DNA of 64,000 bases from Inia geoffrensis (taxonomy: Eukaryota; Chordata; Mammalia; Artiodactyla; Iniidae): the NCBI GenBank assembly GCA_036417435.1, contig CM070910.1, positions 77,236,784 through 77,300,783 on the forward strand. The letters run 5' to 3'. The notes beneath the pieces are model-generated. The model did not search any database and was not told the origin of the DNA. It saw nothing but the letters and a program-made list of their open reading frames with translations. Within the stretch, counting starts at the first letter, position 1. The number at the start of each line of letters is the position of its first letter. The position numbers were made by a program, and so were the translations under genes. Positions 36,443-49,257 of this stretch are shown piece by piece.

Positions 36443-37113
36443 AGCTAGAGAGCCTAGGGCACTTCCACTTATGGTGCTATAGATTCGGAAAATTTAAATG
36501 AAAAAGACAGAGCCACACCAAAGTTTGGGGCTGCTCTGTGTACGGGAACCTTGACTATGGTACAACTTCAATAGCTCAGTAAGAGAAAACTGGATATAGA
36601 AGTTGTGGTACATCCCTACAATGGAATATCACTCAACAATGAAATCAATGGCCACAGACCAGTAGCAGCATAATGAGTGGATTTAGTTACGATGATTCTA
36701 AGTGAAATAAGTCACACAGAAAAAGAAACATCATAAGATATCACTAATACCGGGAATGGAAACACGACTACGCATGAACTGCATTTGAAAACACAACAGA
36801 GTCTCACATTTACAAAAGAAATTTATGCTTGCTTAAGGTCAAAGGAGAGTGGGGAGGCTGCATAAAACCAGAGATGGACATTAGGACAGATACCATTCCA
36901 TAAGCCAAATATATATTAGACGAGACCTACTCCTCGCTCAACCAAATCGACTCAACACCCCGTATTCAAAACCTAGGAATATACCTGACTGTGAAGAAAC
37001 TTAAAACACATACATTTATAGGTCTCCATAAGAAAATCACTTGTGTACAGCAGCATACACACAGCAGTGTAAATAATCTAAATCCCCTTATAAAAATAAA
37101 TTTGAAAAACAAA
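36236..37113 (+). mobile_element. L1 3' end, units 21/22
   Basis: Shows gccaaaagccactc and gctcagtaagag, shared with the 39705 copy. Confidence 0.85.
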
Positions 37114-38176
37114 GCACAAGGACTGTGAAATAGAGAGAAATTCTTAAATAAGTCCTTGAGGTCTTGCGAGAAATCTTGGATTTATCACCTCTACATCCAC
37201 AGCTGGGGGAGAGATAAGGCTGGACACTTGGGGCTGATACTATTGGTGAGGGAATGCAGACCCTTTGAGGTAATGGTGCATGATTTCCAATCCACGGGTC
37301 CCAAATCTCCACGTTTAAGGGATTTATCCTTCAGCTAAAATATGCATGGAAAACCCAGAATAGGGTCCACGAAGTGATCAGGCAAAATTTCTAAAATTTA
37401 TCGCCATTTTCCACCCGGTACTCGAGTTCGCCTTTCCAGATGCGATATTAACATTCTCCCCACTTGGAGAGTCAGTGCCTTTGACCTCTTGTTTGGCACA
37501 GTTTGTAATTTCTGTGGAAGATGAGCAGGAATAAGGAGAACCAATGAGCGGCTAACTCGATTTGTTTGGACGGGCACACTGAACGATGATTTCCCTACAG
37601 GAAGAAGAATTCACCAAAGGCTCAGCGTGCCATGCCGGAACGAGATTAGGGCCTGAAGCAATTATTCGGGTTTGCAGTCAGCTCACAAGAAAGCGAGTTG
37701 AGAAAAGGAGATTTTTGGCACTGTAACTCACAATCCTGCGGAGTTCCAAATGACCCCTATCATCCAAAAATTTATTGAAGGAAGACTGTGAAGAGGACTT
37801 GAACACGACACAGAATTGCAGAAAGCAGATATCAGGTGGTAGATAAGAATTGCTCTGAAATCGTAGGAAAAGAGGCAGCAGTTCGACAGTGATGCACTTG
37901 GCCAAAAAGGGCGTATGCGTTTTTTCCTGAATATATTCAGGAAAAAACGCATACGCCCTTTTTGGCCAACCAAGCAAGCCTGCAATGGAAATCCGCACTA
38001 CAAGGAAGTCTCACTTCCGACCGACCAAAAGGGCCCTCCGAAAAAAATGTAAAATCCAGAGAGGCAGGACAGGCCATGGAGAACCCGCAGCCTTGTTATG
38101 CTGATGGGCGGGATGTAAATTGCCAACAGCCACTCTGGAGAAGTGGATGGTGTTTCCTGGAACAAAGAAAAAACCA
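36443..38176 (+). repeat. Satellite unit 22, dimer 21-24, 1734 bp
   Basis: Marked by ttaaaacacatac, gaaaaacaaagc, gcatgatttccaatc, agaatagggtcc and aaatttatcgcc, shared with unit 24. One C is missing in tccacccggtac near 37410. Confidence 0.95.
37898..37969. repeat. Palindrome, unit 22, perfect
   Basis: Arms pair completely. Confidence 0.97.
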
Positions 38177-38847
38177 AGCTAGAGAGCCTAGGGCACTTCC
38201 ACTTATGGTGCTATAGATTCGGAAAATTTAAATGAAAAAGACAGAGCCACACCAAAGTTTGGGGCTGCTCTGTGTACGGGAACCTTGACTATGGTACAAC
38301 TTCAATAGCTCAGAAAGAGAAAACTGGATATAGAAGTTGTGGTACATCCCTACAATGGAATATCACTCAACAATGAAATCAATGGCCACAGACCAGTAGC
38401 AGCATAATGAGTGGATTTAGTTACGATGATTCTAAGTGAAATAAGTCACACAGAAAAAGAAACATCATAAGATATCACTAATACCGGGAATGGAAACACG
38501 ACTACGCATGAACTGCATTTGAAAACACAACAGAGTCTCACATTTACAAAAGAAATTTATGCTTGCTTAAGGTCAAAGGAGAGTGGGGAGGCTGCATAAA
38601 ACCAGAGATGGACATTAGGACAGATACCATTCCATAAGCCAAATATATATTAGACGAGACCTACTCCTCGCTCAACCAAATCGACTCAACACCCCGTATT
38701 CAAAACCTAGGAATATACCTGACTGTGAAGAAACTTAAAACCCATACATTTATAGGTCTCCATAAGAAAATCCCTTGTGTACAGCAGCATACACACAGCA
38801 GTGTAAATAATCTAAATCCCCTTATAAAAATAAATTTGAAAAAGAAA
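37970..38847 (+). mobile_element. L1 3' end, units 22/23
   Basis: Close to the regional consensus. Private aaatcccttgtg. Confidence 0.85.
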
Positions 38848-39911
38848 GCACAAGGACTGTGAAATAGAGAGAAATTCTTAAATAAGTCCTTGAGGTCTTG
38901 CGAGAAATCTTGGATTTACCACCTCTACATCCACATCTGGGGGAGAGATAAGGCTGGACACTTGGGGCTGATGCTATTGGTGAGGGAATGCAGAACCTTT
39001 GAGGTAATGGTGCATGATTCCCAATCCACGGGTCCCAAATCTCCACGTTTAAGGGATTTATCCTTCAGCTAAAATATGCATGGAAAACCCAGAATATGGT
39101 CCACGAAGTGATCAGGCAAAATTTCTAAAATTCATCGCCATTTTCCACCCCGGTACTCGAGTTCGCCTTTCCAGATGCGATATTAACATTCTCCCCACTT
39201 GGAGAGTCAGTGCCTTTGACCTCTTGTTTGGCACAGTTTGCAATTTCTGTGGAAGATGAGCAGGAATAAGGAGAACCAATGAGCGGCTAACTCGATTTGT
39301 TTGGACGGGCACACTGAACGATGATTTCCCTACAGGAAGAAGAATTCACCAAAGGCTCAGCGTGCCATGCCGGAACGAGATTATGGCCTGAAGCAATTAT
39401 TCGGGTTTGCGGTCAGCTCACAAGAAAGCGAGTTGAGAAAAGGAGATTTTTGGCACTGTAACTCACAATCCTGCGGAGTTCCAAATGACTCCTATCATCC
39501 AAAAATTTATTGAAGGAAGACTGTGAAGAGGACTTGAACACGACACAGAATTGCAGAAAACAGATATCAGGTGGTAGATAAAAATTGCTCTGAAATCGTA
39601 GGAAAAGAGGCAGCAGTTCGACAGTGATGCACTTGGCCAAAAAGTGCGTATGCGTTTTTTCCTGAATATATTCAGGAAAAAACGCATACGCCTTTTTTGG
39701 CCAACCAAGCAAGCCTGCAATGGAAATCCGCACTACAAGGAAGTCTCACTTCCGACCGACCAAAAGGGCCCTCCGAAAAAAATGTAAAATCCAGAGAGGC
39801 GGGACAGGCCATGGAGAACCCGCAGCCTTGTTATGCTGATGGGCGGGATGTAAATTGCCAAAAGCCACTCTGGAGAAGTGGATGGTGTTTCCTGGAACAA
39901 AGGAAAAACCA
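38177..39911 (+). repeat. Satellite unit 23, dimer 21-24, 1735 bp
   Basis: Counterpart of unit 21. Private states include aaatcccttgtg near 38770, ccacatctgggg near 38932 and gcagaacctttg near 38990. Confidence 0.95.
39633..39704. repeat. Palindrome, unit 23, two mismatches
   Basis: The left arm has aagtgcg as in unit 21. The right arm has gccttttttgg. Confidence 0.95.
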
Positions 39912-40582
39912 AGCTAGAGAGCCTAGGGCACTTCCACTTATGGTGCTATAGATTCGGAAAATTTAAATGAAAAAGACAGAGCCACACCAAAGTTTGGGGC
40001 TGCTCTGTGTACGGGAACCTTGACTATGGTACAACTTCAATAGCTCAGTAAGAGAAAACTGGATATAGAAGTTGTGGTACATCCCTACAATGGAATATCA
40101 CTCAACAATGAAATCAATGGCCACAGACCAGTAGCAGCATAATGAGTGGATTTAGTTACGATGATTCTAAGTGAAATAAGTCACACAGAAAAAGAAACAT
40201 CATAAGATATCACTAATACCGGGAATGGAAACACGACTACGCATGAACTGCATTTGAAAACACAACAGAGTCTCACATTTACAAAAGAAATTTATGCTTG
40301 CTTAAGGTCAAAGGAGAGTGGGGAGGCTGCATAAAACCAGAGATGGACATTAGGACAAATACCATTCCATAAGCCAAATATATATTAGACGAGACCTACT
40401 CCTCGCTCAACCAAATCGACTCAACACCCCGTATTCAAAACCTAGGAATATACCTGACTGTGAAGAAACTTAAAACACATACATTTATAGGTCTCCATAA
40501 GAAAATCACTTGTGTACAGCAGCATACACACAGCAGTGTAAATAATCTAAATCCCCTTATAAAAATAAATTTGAAAAACAAA
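39705..40582 (+). mobile_element. L1 3' end, units 23/24
   Basis: Duplicate of 36236-37113. Private ggacaaatacc near 40353. Confidence 0.85.
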
Positions 40583-41645
40583 GCACAAGGACTGTGAAAT
40601 AGAGAGAAATTCTTAAATAAGTCCTTGAGGTCTTGCGAGAAATCTTGGATTTACCACCTCTACATCCACAGCTGGGGGAGAGATAAGGCTGGACACTTGG
40701 GGCTGATACTATTGGTGAGGGAATGCAGACCCTTTGAGGTAATGGTGCATGATTTCCAATCCACGGGTCCCAAATCTCCACGTTTAAGGGATTTATCCTT
40801 CAGCTAAAATATGCATGGAAAACCCAGAATAGGGTCCACGAAGTGATCAGGCAAAATTTCTAAAATTTATCGCCATTTTCCACCCCGGTACTCGAGTTCG
40901 CCTTTCCAGATGCGATATTAACATTCTCCCCACTTGGAGAGTCAGTGCCTTTGACCTCTTGTTTGGCACAGTTTGCAATTTCTGTGGAAGATGAGCAGGA
41001 ATAAGGAGAACCAATGAGCGGCTAACTCGATTTGTTTGGACGGGCACACTGAACGATGATTTCCCTACAGGAAGAAGAATTCACCAAAGGCTCAGCGTGC
41101 CATGCCGGAACGAGATTAGGGCCTGAAGCAATTATTCGGGTTTGTGGTCAGCTCACAAAAAAGCGAGTTGACAAAAGGAGATTTTTGGCACTTTAACTCA
41201 TAATCCTGCGGAGTTCCAAATGACCCCTATCATCCAAAAATTTATTGAAGGAAGACTGTGAAGAGGACTTGAACACGACATAGAATTGCAGAAAACAGAA
41301 ATCAGGTGGTAGATAAATATTGCTCTGAAATCGTAGGAAAAGAGGCAGCAGTTCGACAGTGATGCACTTGGCCAAAAGGGCGTATGCGTTTTTTCCTGAA
41401 TATATTCAGGAAAAAACGCATACGGCCTTTTTGGCCAACCAAGCAAGCCTGCAATGGAAATCCGCACTACAAGGAAGTCTCACTTCCCACCGATCAAAAG
41501 GGCCCTCCGAAAAAAATGTAAAATCCAGAGAGGCAGGACAGGCCATGGAGAACCGGCAGCCTTGTTATGCTGATGGGCGGGATGGAAATTGCCAACAGCC
41601 ACTCTGGAGAAGTGGATGGTGTTTCCTGGAACAAAGAAAAAAACA
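39912..41645 (+). repeat. Satellite unit 24, dimer 21-24 then switched, 1734 bp
   Basis: Matches unit 22 until about 41080-41140. It then takes the states of units 26 and 28 (gggtttgtggtc, gcactttaactcataatc, acagaaatcagg). The palindrome has one A deleted. Confidence 0.95.
41368..41438. repeat. Palindrome, unit 24, one A deleted and one mismatch
   Basis: Left arm ggccaaaaggg (four A instead of five); right arm tacggcc. Confidence 0.95.
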
Positions 41646-42315
41646 AGCTAGAGAGCCTAGGGCACTTCCACTTATGGTGCTATAGATTCGGAAAATTTAA
41701 ATGAAAAAGACAGAGCCACACCAAAGTTTGGGGCTGCTCTGTGTACGGGAACCTTGACTATGGTACAACTTCAATAGCTCAGAAAGAGAAAACTGGATAT
41801 AGAAGTTGTGGTACATCCCTACAATGGAATATCACTCAACAATGAAATCAATGGCCACAGACCAGTAGCAGCATAATGAGTGGATTTAGTTACGATGATT
41901 CTAAGTGAAATAAGTCACACAGAAAAAGAAACATCATAAGATATCACTAATACCGGGAATGAAACACGACTACGCATGAACTGCATTTCAAAACACAACA
42001 GAGTCTCACATTTACAAAAGAAATTTATGCTTGCTTAAGGTCAAAGGAGAGTGGGGAGGCAGCATAAAACCAGAGATGGACATTAGGACTGATACCATTC
42101 CATAAGCCAAATATATATTAGACAAGACCTACTCCTCGCTCAACCAAATCGACTCAACACCCCGTATTCAAAACGTAGGAATAAACCTGACTGTGAAGAA
42201 ACTTAAAACCCATACATTTATAGGTCTCCATAAGAAAATCACTTGTGTACAGCAGCATACACACAGCAGTGTAAATAAGCTAAATCCCCTTATAGAAATA
42301 TATTTGCAAAAGAAA
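41439..42315 (+). mobile_element. L1 3' end, units 24/25
   Basis: First copy with the beta 1-bp deletion (gaatgaaac). The tail reads tagaaatatatttgc, so the AATAAA hexamer is lost here. Confidence 0.85.
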
Positions 42316-43380
42316 GCACAAAGACTGTGAAATAGAGAGAAATTCTTAAATAAGTCCTGGAGGTCTTGCGAGAAATCTTGGATTTACCACCTCTACATCC
42401 ACAGCTGGGGGAGAGATAAGGCTGGACACTTGGGGCTGATACTATTGGTGAGGGAATGCAGACCCTCTGATGTAATGGTGCATGATTCCCATTCCACGGG
42501 TCCCAAATCTCCACGTTTAAGGGATTTATCCTTCAGCTAAAATATGCATGGAAAACCCAGAATATGGTCCACGAAGTGATCAGGCAAAATTTCTAAAATT
42601 CATCGCCATTTTCCCCCCCTGGTACTCGAGTTCGCCTTTCCAGATGCGATATTAACATTCTCCCAACTTCGAGAGTCAGTGCCTTTGACCTCTTGTTCGG
42701 CAGAGTTTGCAATTTCTGTGGAAGATGAGCAGGAATAAGGAGAACCAATGTGCGGCTAACCCGATGTGTTTGGACGGGCACATTGAACGATGATTTCCCT
42801 ACAGGAAGAAGAATTCACCAAAGGCTCAGCGTGCCATGCCAGAACGAGATTAAGGCCTGAAGCAATTATTCGGGTTTGCGGTCAGCTCACAAAAAAGCGA
42901 GTTGAGAAAAGGAGATTTTTGGCACTGTAACTCACAATCCTGCGGAGTTCCAAATGACCCCTATCATCCAAAAATTTATTGAAGGAAGACTGTGAAGAGG
43001 ACTTGAACACGACACAAAATTGCAGAAAACAGATATCAGGTGGTAGATAAGAATTGCTCTGAAATCCTAGGAAAAGGGGCAGCAGTTCGACAGTGATGCA
43101 CTTGGCCAAAAAGGGCGTATGCGTTTTTTCCTGAATATATTCAGGAAAAAACGCATACGCCCTTTTTGGCCAACCAAGCAAGCCTGCAATGGAAATCCGA
43201 ACTACAAGGAAGTCTCTCTTCCCACTGATCAAAAGGGCCCTCCGAAAAAAATGTAAAATCCAGAGAGGCAGGACAGGCCATGGAGAACCGGCAGCCTTGT
43301 TATGCTGATGGGCGGGATGTAAATTGCCAACAGCCACTCTGGAGAAGTGGATGGTGTTTCCTGGAACAAAGAAAAAACCA
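41646..43380 (+). repeat. Satellite unit 25 (beta type), 1735 bp
   Basis: Carries the 1-bp deletion gggaatgaaacac that defines the beta type, plus aaaacgtaggaat and tatagaaatat. Private states: gaggcagcataaa near 42060 and ggactgatacc near 42087. Confidence 0.95.
43102..43173. repeat. Palindrome, unit 25, perfect
   Basis: Arms pair completely. Confidence 0.97.
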
Positions 43381-44051
43381 AGCTAGAGAGCCTAGGGCAC
43401 TTCCACTTATGGTGCTATAGATTCGGAAAATTTAAATGAAAAAGACAGAGCCACACCAAAATTTGGGTCTGCTCTGTGTACGGGAACCTTGACTATGGTA
43501 CAACTTCAATAGCCCAGAAAGAGAAAAATGGATATAGAAATTGTGGTACATCCCTACAATGGAATATCACTCAACAATGAAATCAATGGCCACAGACCAG
43601 TAGCAGCATAATGAGTGGATTTAGTTACGATGATTCTAAGTGAAATAAGTCACACAGAAAAAGAAACATCATAAGATATCACTAATACCGGGAATGGAAA
43701 CACGACTACGTATGAACTGCATTTCAAAACACAGCAGAGTCTCACATTTACAAAAGAAATTTATGCTTGCTTAAGGTCAAAGGAGAGTGGGGAGGCTGCA
43801 TAAAACCAGAGATGGACAATAGGACAGATACCATTCCATAAGCCAAATATATATTAGACAAGACCTACTCCTTGCTCAACCAAATCGACTCAACACCCCG
43901 TATTCAAAACCTAGGAATAAACCTGACTGTGAAGAAACTTAAAACCCATAAATTTATAGGTCTCCATAAGAAAATCACTTGTGTACAGCAGCATACACAC
44001 AGCAGTGTAAATAAGCTAAATCCCCTTATAAAAATAAATTTGAAAAAGAAA
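43174..44051 (+). mobile_element. L1 3' end, units 25/26
   Basis: Alpha version. Shows ccgaactacaagg and tctctcttccc in the ORF2 part. Confidence 0.85.
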
Positions 44052-45116
44052 GTACAAGGACTGTGAAATAGAGAGAAATTTTTAAATAAGTCCTTGAGGG
44101 CTTGTGAGAAATCTTGGATTTACCACCTCTACATCCACAGCTGGGGGAGAGATAAGGCTGGACACTTGGGGCTGATACTATTGGTGAGGGAATGCAGACC
44201 CTCTGAGGTAATGGTGCATGATTCCCATTCCACGGGTCCCAAATCTCCACGTTTAAGGGATTTATCCTTCAGCTAATATATGCATGGAAAACCGAGAATA
44301 TGGTCCACGAAGTGATCAGGCAAAATTTCTAAAATTCATCGCCATTTTCCACCCCTGGTACTCGAGTTCGCCTTTCCACATGCGATATAAACATTCTCCC
44401 CACTTGGAGAGTCAGTGCCTTTGACCTCTTGTTTGGCACAGTTTGCAATTTCTGTGGAAGATGAGCAGGAATAAGGAGAACCAATGAGCGGCTAACTCGA
44501 TGTGTTTAGACGGGCACATTGAACGATGATTTCCCTACAGGAAGAAGAATTCACCAAAGGCTCAGCGTGCCATGCCGGAACGAGATTAGGGCCTGAAGCA
44601 ATTATTCGGGTTTGTGGTCAGCTCACAAAAAAGCGAGTTGACAAAAGGAGATTTTTGGCACTTTAACTCATAATCCTGCGGAGTTCCAAATGACCCCTAT
44701 CATCCAAAAATTTATTGAAGGAAGACTGTGAAGAGGACTTGAACACGACACAGAATTGCAGAAAACAGAAATCAGGTGGTAGATAAATATTGCTCTGAAA
44801 TCGTAGGAAAAGAGGCAGCAGTTCGACAGTGATGCACTTGGCCAAAAAGGGCGTATGCGTTTATTCCTGAATATATTCAGGAAAAAACGCATACGGCCTT
44901 TTTGGCCAACCAAGCAAGCCTGCAATGGAAATCCGCACTACAAGGAAGTCTCACTTCCCACCGATCAAAAGGGCCCTCCGAAAAAAATGTAAAATCCAGA
45001 GAGGCAGGACAGGCCATGGAGAACCGGCAGCCTTGTTATGCTGATGGGCGGGATGGAAATTGCCAACAGCCACTCTGGAGAAGTGGATGGTGTTTCCTGG
45101 AACAAAGAAAAAAACA
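43381..45116 (+). repeat. Satellite unit 26 (alpha type), 1736 bp
   Basis: Alpha type: ctacgtatgaactgc, agaaattgtgg, gacaataggac, cccataaatttatagg, gaaatttttaaat. Near-identical to unit 28 (offset 3471). It differs at accaaaatttgggtctg near 43455. Confidence 0.95.
44838..44909. repeat. Palindrome, unit 26, two mismatches
   Basis: Left arm gtttattcc; right arm tacggcc. Confidence 0.95.
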
Positions 45117-45786
45117 AGCTAGAGAGCCTAGGGCACTTCCACTTATGGTGCTATAGATTCGGAAAATTTAAATGAAAAAGACAGAGCCACAGCAAAGTTT
45201 GGGGCTGCTCTGTGTACGGGAACCTTGACTATGGTACAACTTCAATAGCCCAGAAAGAGAAAACTGGATATATAAGTTGTGGTACATCCCTACAATGGAA
45301 TATCACTCAACAATGAAATCAATGGCCACAGACCAGTAGCAGCATAATGAGTGGATTTAGTTACGATGATTCTAAGTGAAATAAGTCACACAGAAAAATA
45401 AACATCATAAGATATCACTAATACCGGGAATGAAACACGACTACGCATGAACTGCATTTGAAAACACAACAGAGTCTCACATTCACAAAAGAAATTTATG
45501 CTTGCTTAAGGTCAAAGGAGAGTGGGGAGGCTGCATAAAACCAGAGATGGACATTAAGACAGATACCATTCCATAAGCCAAATATATATTAGACAAGACC
45601 TACTCCTCGCTCAACCAAATCGACTCAACACCCCGTATTTAAAACGTAGGAATAAACCTGACTGTGAAGAAACTTAAAACCCATACATTTATAGGTCTCC
45701 ATAAGAAAATCACTTGTGTACAGCAGCATACACACAGCAGTGTAAATAAGCTAAATCCCCTTATAGAAATAAATTTGCAAAAGAAA
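44910..45786 (+). mobile_element. L1 3' end, units 26/27
   Basis: Beta version with the 1-bp deletion. The tail reads tagaaataaatttgc, so the poly(A) hexamer is kept as aataaa. Confidence 0.85.
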
Positions 45787-46851
45787 GCACAAGGACTGTG
45801 AAATAGAGAGAAATTCCTAAATAAGTCATTGAGGGCTTGTTAGAAATCTTGGATTGACCACCTCTACATCCACAGCTGTGGTAGAGATAAGGCTGGACAC
45901 TTGGGGCTGATACTATTGGTGAGGGAATGCAGACCCTTTGAGGTAATGGTGCATGATTCCCCATCCACGGGTCCCAAATCTCCACATATAAGGGATTTAT
46001 CCTTCAGCTAAAATATGCATGGAAAACCCAGAATATGGTCCACGAAGTGATCAGGCAAAATTTCTAAAATTCATCGCCATTTTCCCCCCCTGGTACTCGA
46101 GTTCACCTTTCCAGATGCGATATTAACATTCTCCCCACTTCGAGAGTCAGTGCCTTTGACCTCTTGTTCGGCACAGTTTGCAATTTCTGTGGAAGATGAG
46201 CAGGTATAAGGAGAACAAATGATCGGCTAACTCGATGTGTTTGGATGGGCACATTGAACGATGATTTCCCTACAGGAAGAAGAATTCACCAAAGGCCCAG
46301 CGTGCCATGCCAGAACGAGATTAGGGCCTAAAGCAATTATTCGGGTTTGCGGTCAGCTCACAAAAAAGCGAGTTGACAAAAGGAGATTTTTGGCACTGTA
46401 ACTCACAATCCTGCGGAGTGCCAAATGACCCCTATCATCCAAAAATTTATTGAAGGAAGACTGTGAAGAGGACTTGAACACGACACAAAATTGCAGAAAA
46501 CAGATATCAGGTGGTAGATAAGAATTGCTCTGAAATCCTAGGAAAAGGGGCAGCAGTTCGACAGTGATGCACTTGGCCAAAAAGGGCGTATGCGTTTTTT
46601 CCTGAATATATTCAGGAAAAAACGCATACGCCCTTTTTGGCCAACCAAGCAAGCCTGCAATGGAAATCCGAACTACAAGGAAGTCTCTCTTCCCACCGAT
46701 CAAAAGGGCCCTCCGAAAAAAATGTAAAATCCAGAGAGGCAGGACAGGCCATGGAGAACCGGCAGCCTTGTTATGCTGATGGGCGGGATGTAAATTGCCA
46801 ACAGCCACTCTGGAGAAGTGGATGGTGTTTCCTGGAACAAAGAAAAAACCA
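45117..46851 (+). repeat. Satellite unit 27 (beta type), 1735 bp
   Basis: Beta type with gccacagcaaag, atatataagttg, cacattcacaaaag, gacattaagac, gtatttaaaacg and ggcttgttagaaa. Repeated in unit 29. Confidence 0.95.
46573..46644. repeat. Palindrome, unit 27, perfect
   Basis: Arms pair completely. Confidence 0.97.
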
Positions 46852-47522
46852 AGCTAGAGAGCCTAGGGCACTTCCACTTATGGTGCTATAGATTCGGAAA
46901 ATTTAAATGAAAAAGACAGAGCCACACCAAAGTTTGGGGCTGCTCTGTGTACGGGAACCTTGACTATGGTACAACTTCAATAGCCCAGAAAGAGAAAAAT
47001 GGATATAGAAATTGTGGTACATCCCTACAATGGAATATCACTCAACAATGAAATCAATGGCCACAGACCAGTAGCAGCATAATGAGTGGATTTAGTTACG
47101 ATGATTCTAAGTGAAATAAGTCACACAGAAAAAGAAACATCATAAGATATCACTAATACCGGGAATGGAAACACGACTACGTATGAACTGCATTTCAAAA
47201 CACAGCAGAGTCTCACATTTACAAAAGAAATTTATGCTTGCTTAAGGTCAAAGGAGAGTGGGGAGGCTGCATAAAACCAGAGATGGACAATAGGACAGAT
47301 ACCATTCCATAAGCCAAATATATATTAGACAAGACCTACTCCTTGCTCAACCAAATCGACTCAACACCCCGTATTCAAAACCTAGGAATAAACCTGACTG
47401 TGAAGAAACTTAAAACCCATAAATTTATAGGTCTCCATAAGAAAATCACTTGTGTACAGCAGCATACACACAGCAGTGTAAATAAGCTAAATCCCCTTAT
47501 AAAAATAAATTTGAAAAAGAAA
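46645..47522 (+). mobile_element. L1 3' end, units 27/28
   Basis: Duplicate of 43174-44051. Confidence 0.85.
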
Positions 47523-48587
47523 GTACAAGGACTGTGAAATAGAGAGAAATTTTTAAATAAGTCCTTGAGGGCTTGTGAGAAATCTTGGATTTACCACCTC
47601 TACATCCACAGCTGGGGGAGAGATAAGGCTGGACACTTGGGGCTGATACTATTGGTGAGGGAATGCAGACCCTCTGAGGTAATGGTGCATGATTCCCATT
47701 CCAAGGGTCCCAAATCTCCACGTTTAAGGGATTTATCCTTCAGCTAATATATGCATGGAAAACCGAGAATATGGTCCACGAAGTGATCAGGCAAAATTTC
47801 TAAAATTCATCGCCATTTTCCACCCCTGGTACTCGAGTTCGCCTTTCCACATGCGATATAAACATTCTCCCCACTTGGAGAGTCAGTGCCTTTGACCTCT
47901 TGTTTGGCACAGTTTGCAATTTCTGTGGAAGATGAGCAGGAATAAGGAGAACCAATGAGCGGCTAACTCGATGTGTTTAGACGGGCACATTGAACGATGA
48001 TTTCCCTACAGGAAGAAGAATTCACCAAAGGCTCAGCGTGCCATGCCGGAACGAGATTAGGGCCTGAAGCAATTATTCGGGTTTGTGGTCAGCTCACAAA
48101 AAAGCGAGTTGACAAAAGGAGATTTTTGGCACTTTAACTCATAATCCTGCGGAGTTCCAAATGACCCCTATCATCCAAAAATTTATTGAAGGAAGACTGT
48201 GAAGAGGACTTGAACACGACACAGAATTGCAGAAAACAGAAATCAGGTGGTAGATAAATATTGCTCTGAAATCGTAGGAAAAGAGGCAGCAGTTCGACAG
48301 TGATGCACTTGGCCAAAAAGGGCGTATGCGTTTATTCCTGAATATATTCAGGAAAAAACGCATACGGCCTTTTTGGCCAACCAAGCAAGCCTGCAATGGA
48401 AATCCGCACTACAAGGAAGTCTCACTTCCCACCGATCAAAAGGGCCCTCCGAAAAAAATGTAAAATCCAGAGAGGCAGGACAGGCCATGGAGAACCGGCA
48501 GCCTTGTTATGCTGATGGGCGGGATGGAAATTGCCAACAGCCACTCTGGAGAAGTGGATGGTGTTTCCTGGAACAAAGAAAAAAACA
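46852..48587 (+). repeat. Satellite unit 28 (alpha type), 1736 bp
   Basis: Copy of unit 26. It differs at ccattccaagggtcc near 47698 (unit 26 has ccacgggtcc). Confidence 0.95.
48309..48380. repeat. Palindrome, unit 28, two mismatches
   Basis: Identical defects to unit 26. Confidence 0.95.
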
Positions 48588-49257
48588 AGCTAGAGAGCCT
48601 AGGGCACTTCCACTTATGGTGCTATAGATTCGGAAAATTTAAATGAAAAAGACAGAGCCACAGCAAAGTTTGGGGCTGCTCTGTGTACGGGAACCTTGAC
48701 TATGGTACAACTTCAATAGCCCAGAAAGAGAAAACTGGATATATAAGTTGTGGTACATCCCTACAATGGAATATCACTCAACAATGAAATCAATGGCCAC
48801 AGACCAGTAGCAGCATAATGAGTGGATTTAGTTACGATGATTCTAAGTGAAATAAGTCACACAGAAAAATAAACATCATAAGATATCACTAATACCGGGA
48901 ATGAAACACGACTACGCATGAACTGCATTTGAAAACACAACAGAGTCTCACATTCACAAAAGAAATTTATGCTTGCTTAAGGTCAAAGGAGAGTGGGGAG
49001 GCTGCATAAAACCAGAGATGGACATTAAGACAGATACCATTCCATAAGCCAAATATATATTAGACAAGACCTACTCCTCGCTCAACCAAATCGACTCAAC
49101 ACCCCGTATTTAAAACGTAGGAATAAACCTGACTGTGAAGAAACTTAAAACCCATACATTTATAGGTCTCCATAAGAAAATCACTTGTGTACAGCAGCAT
49201 ACACACAGCAGTGTAAATAAGCTAAATCCCCTTATAGAAATAAATTTGCAAAAGAAA
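48381..49257 (+). mobile_element. L1 3' end, units 28/29
   Basis: Duplicate of 44910-45786. Confidence 0.85.
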
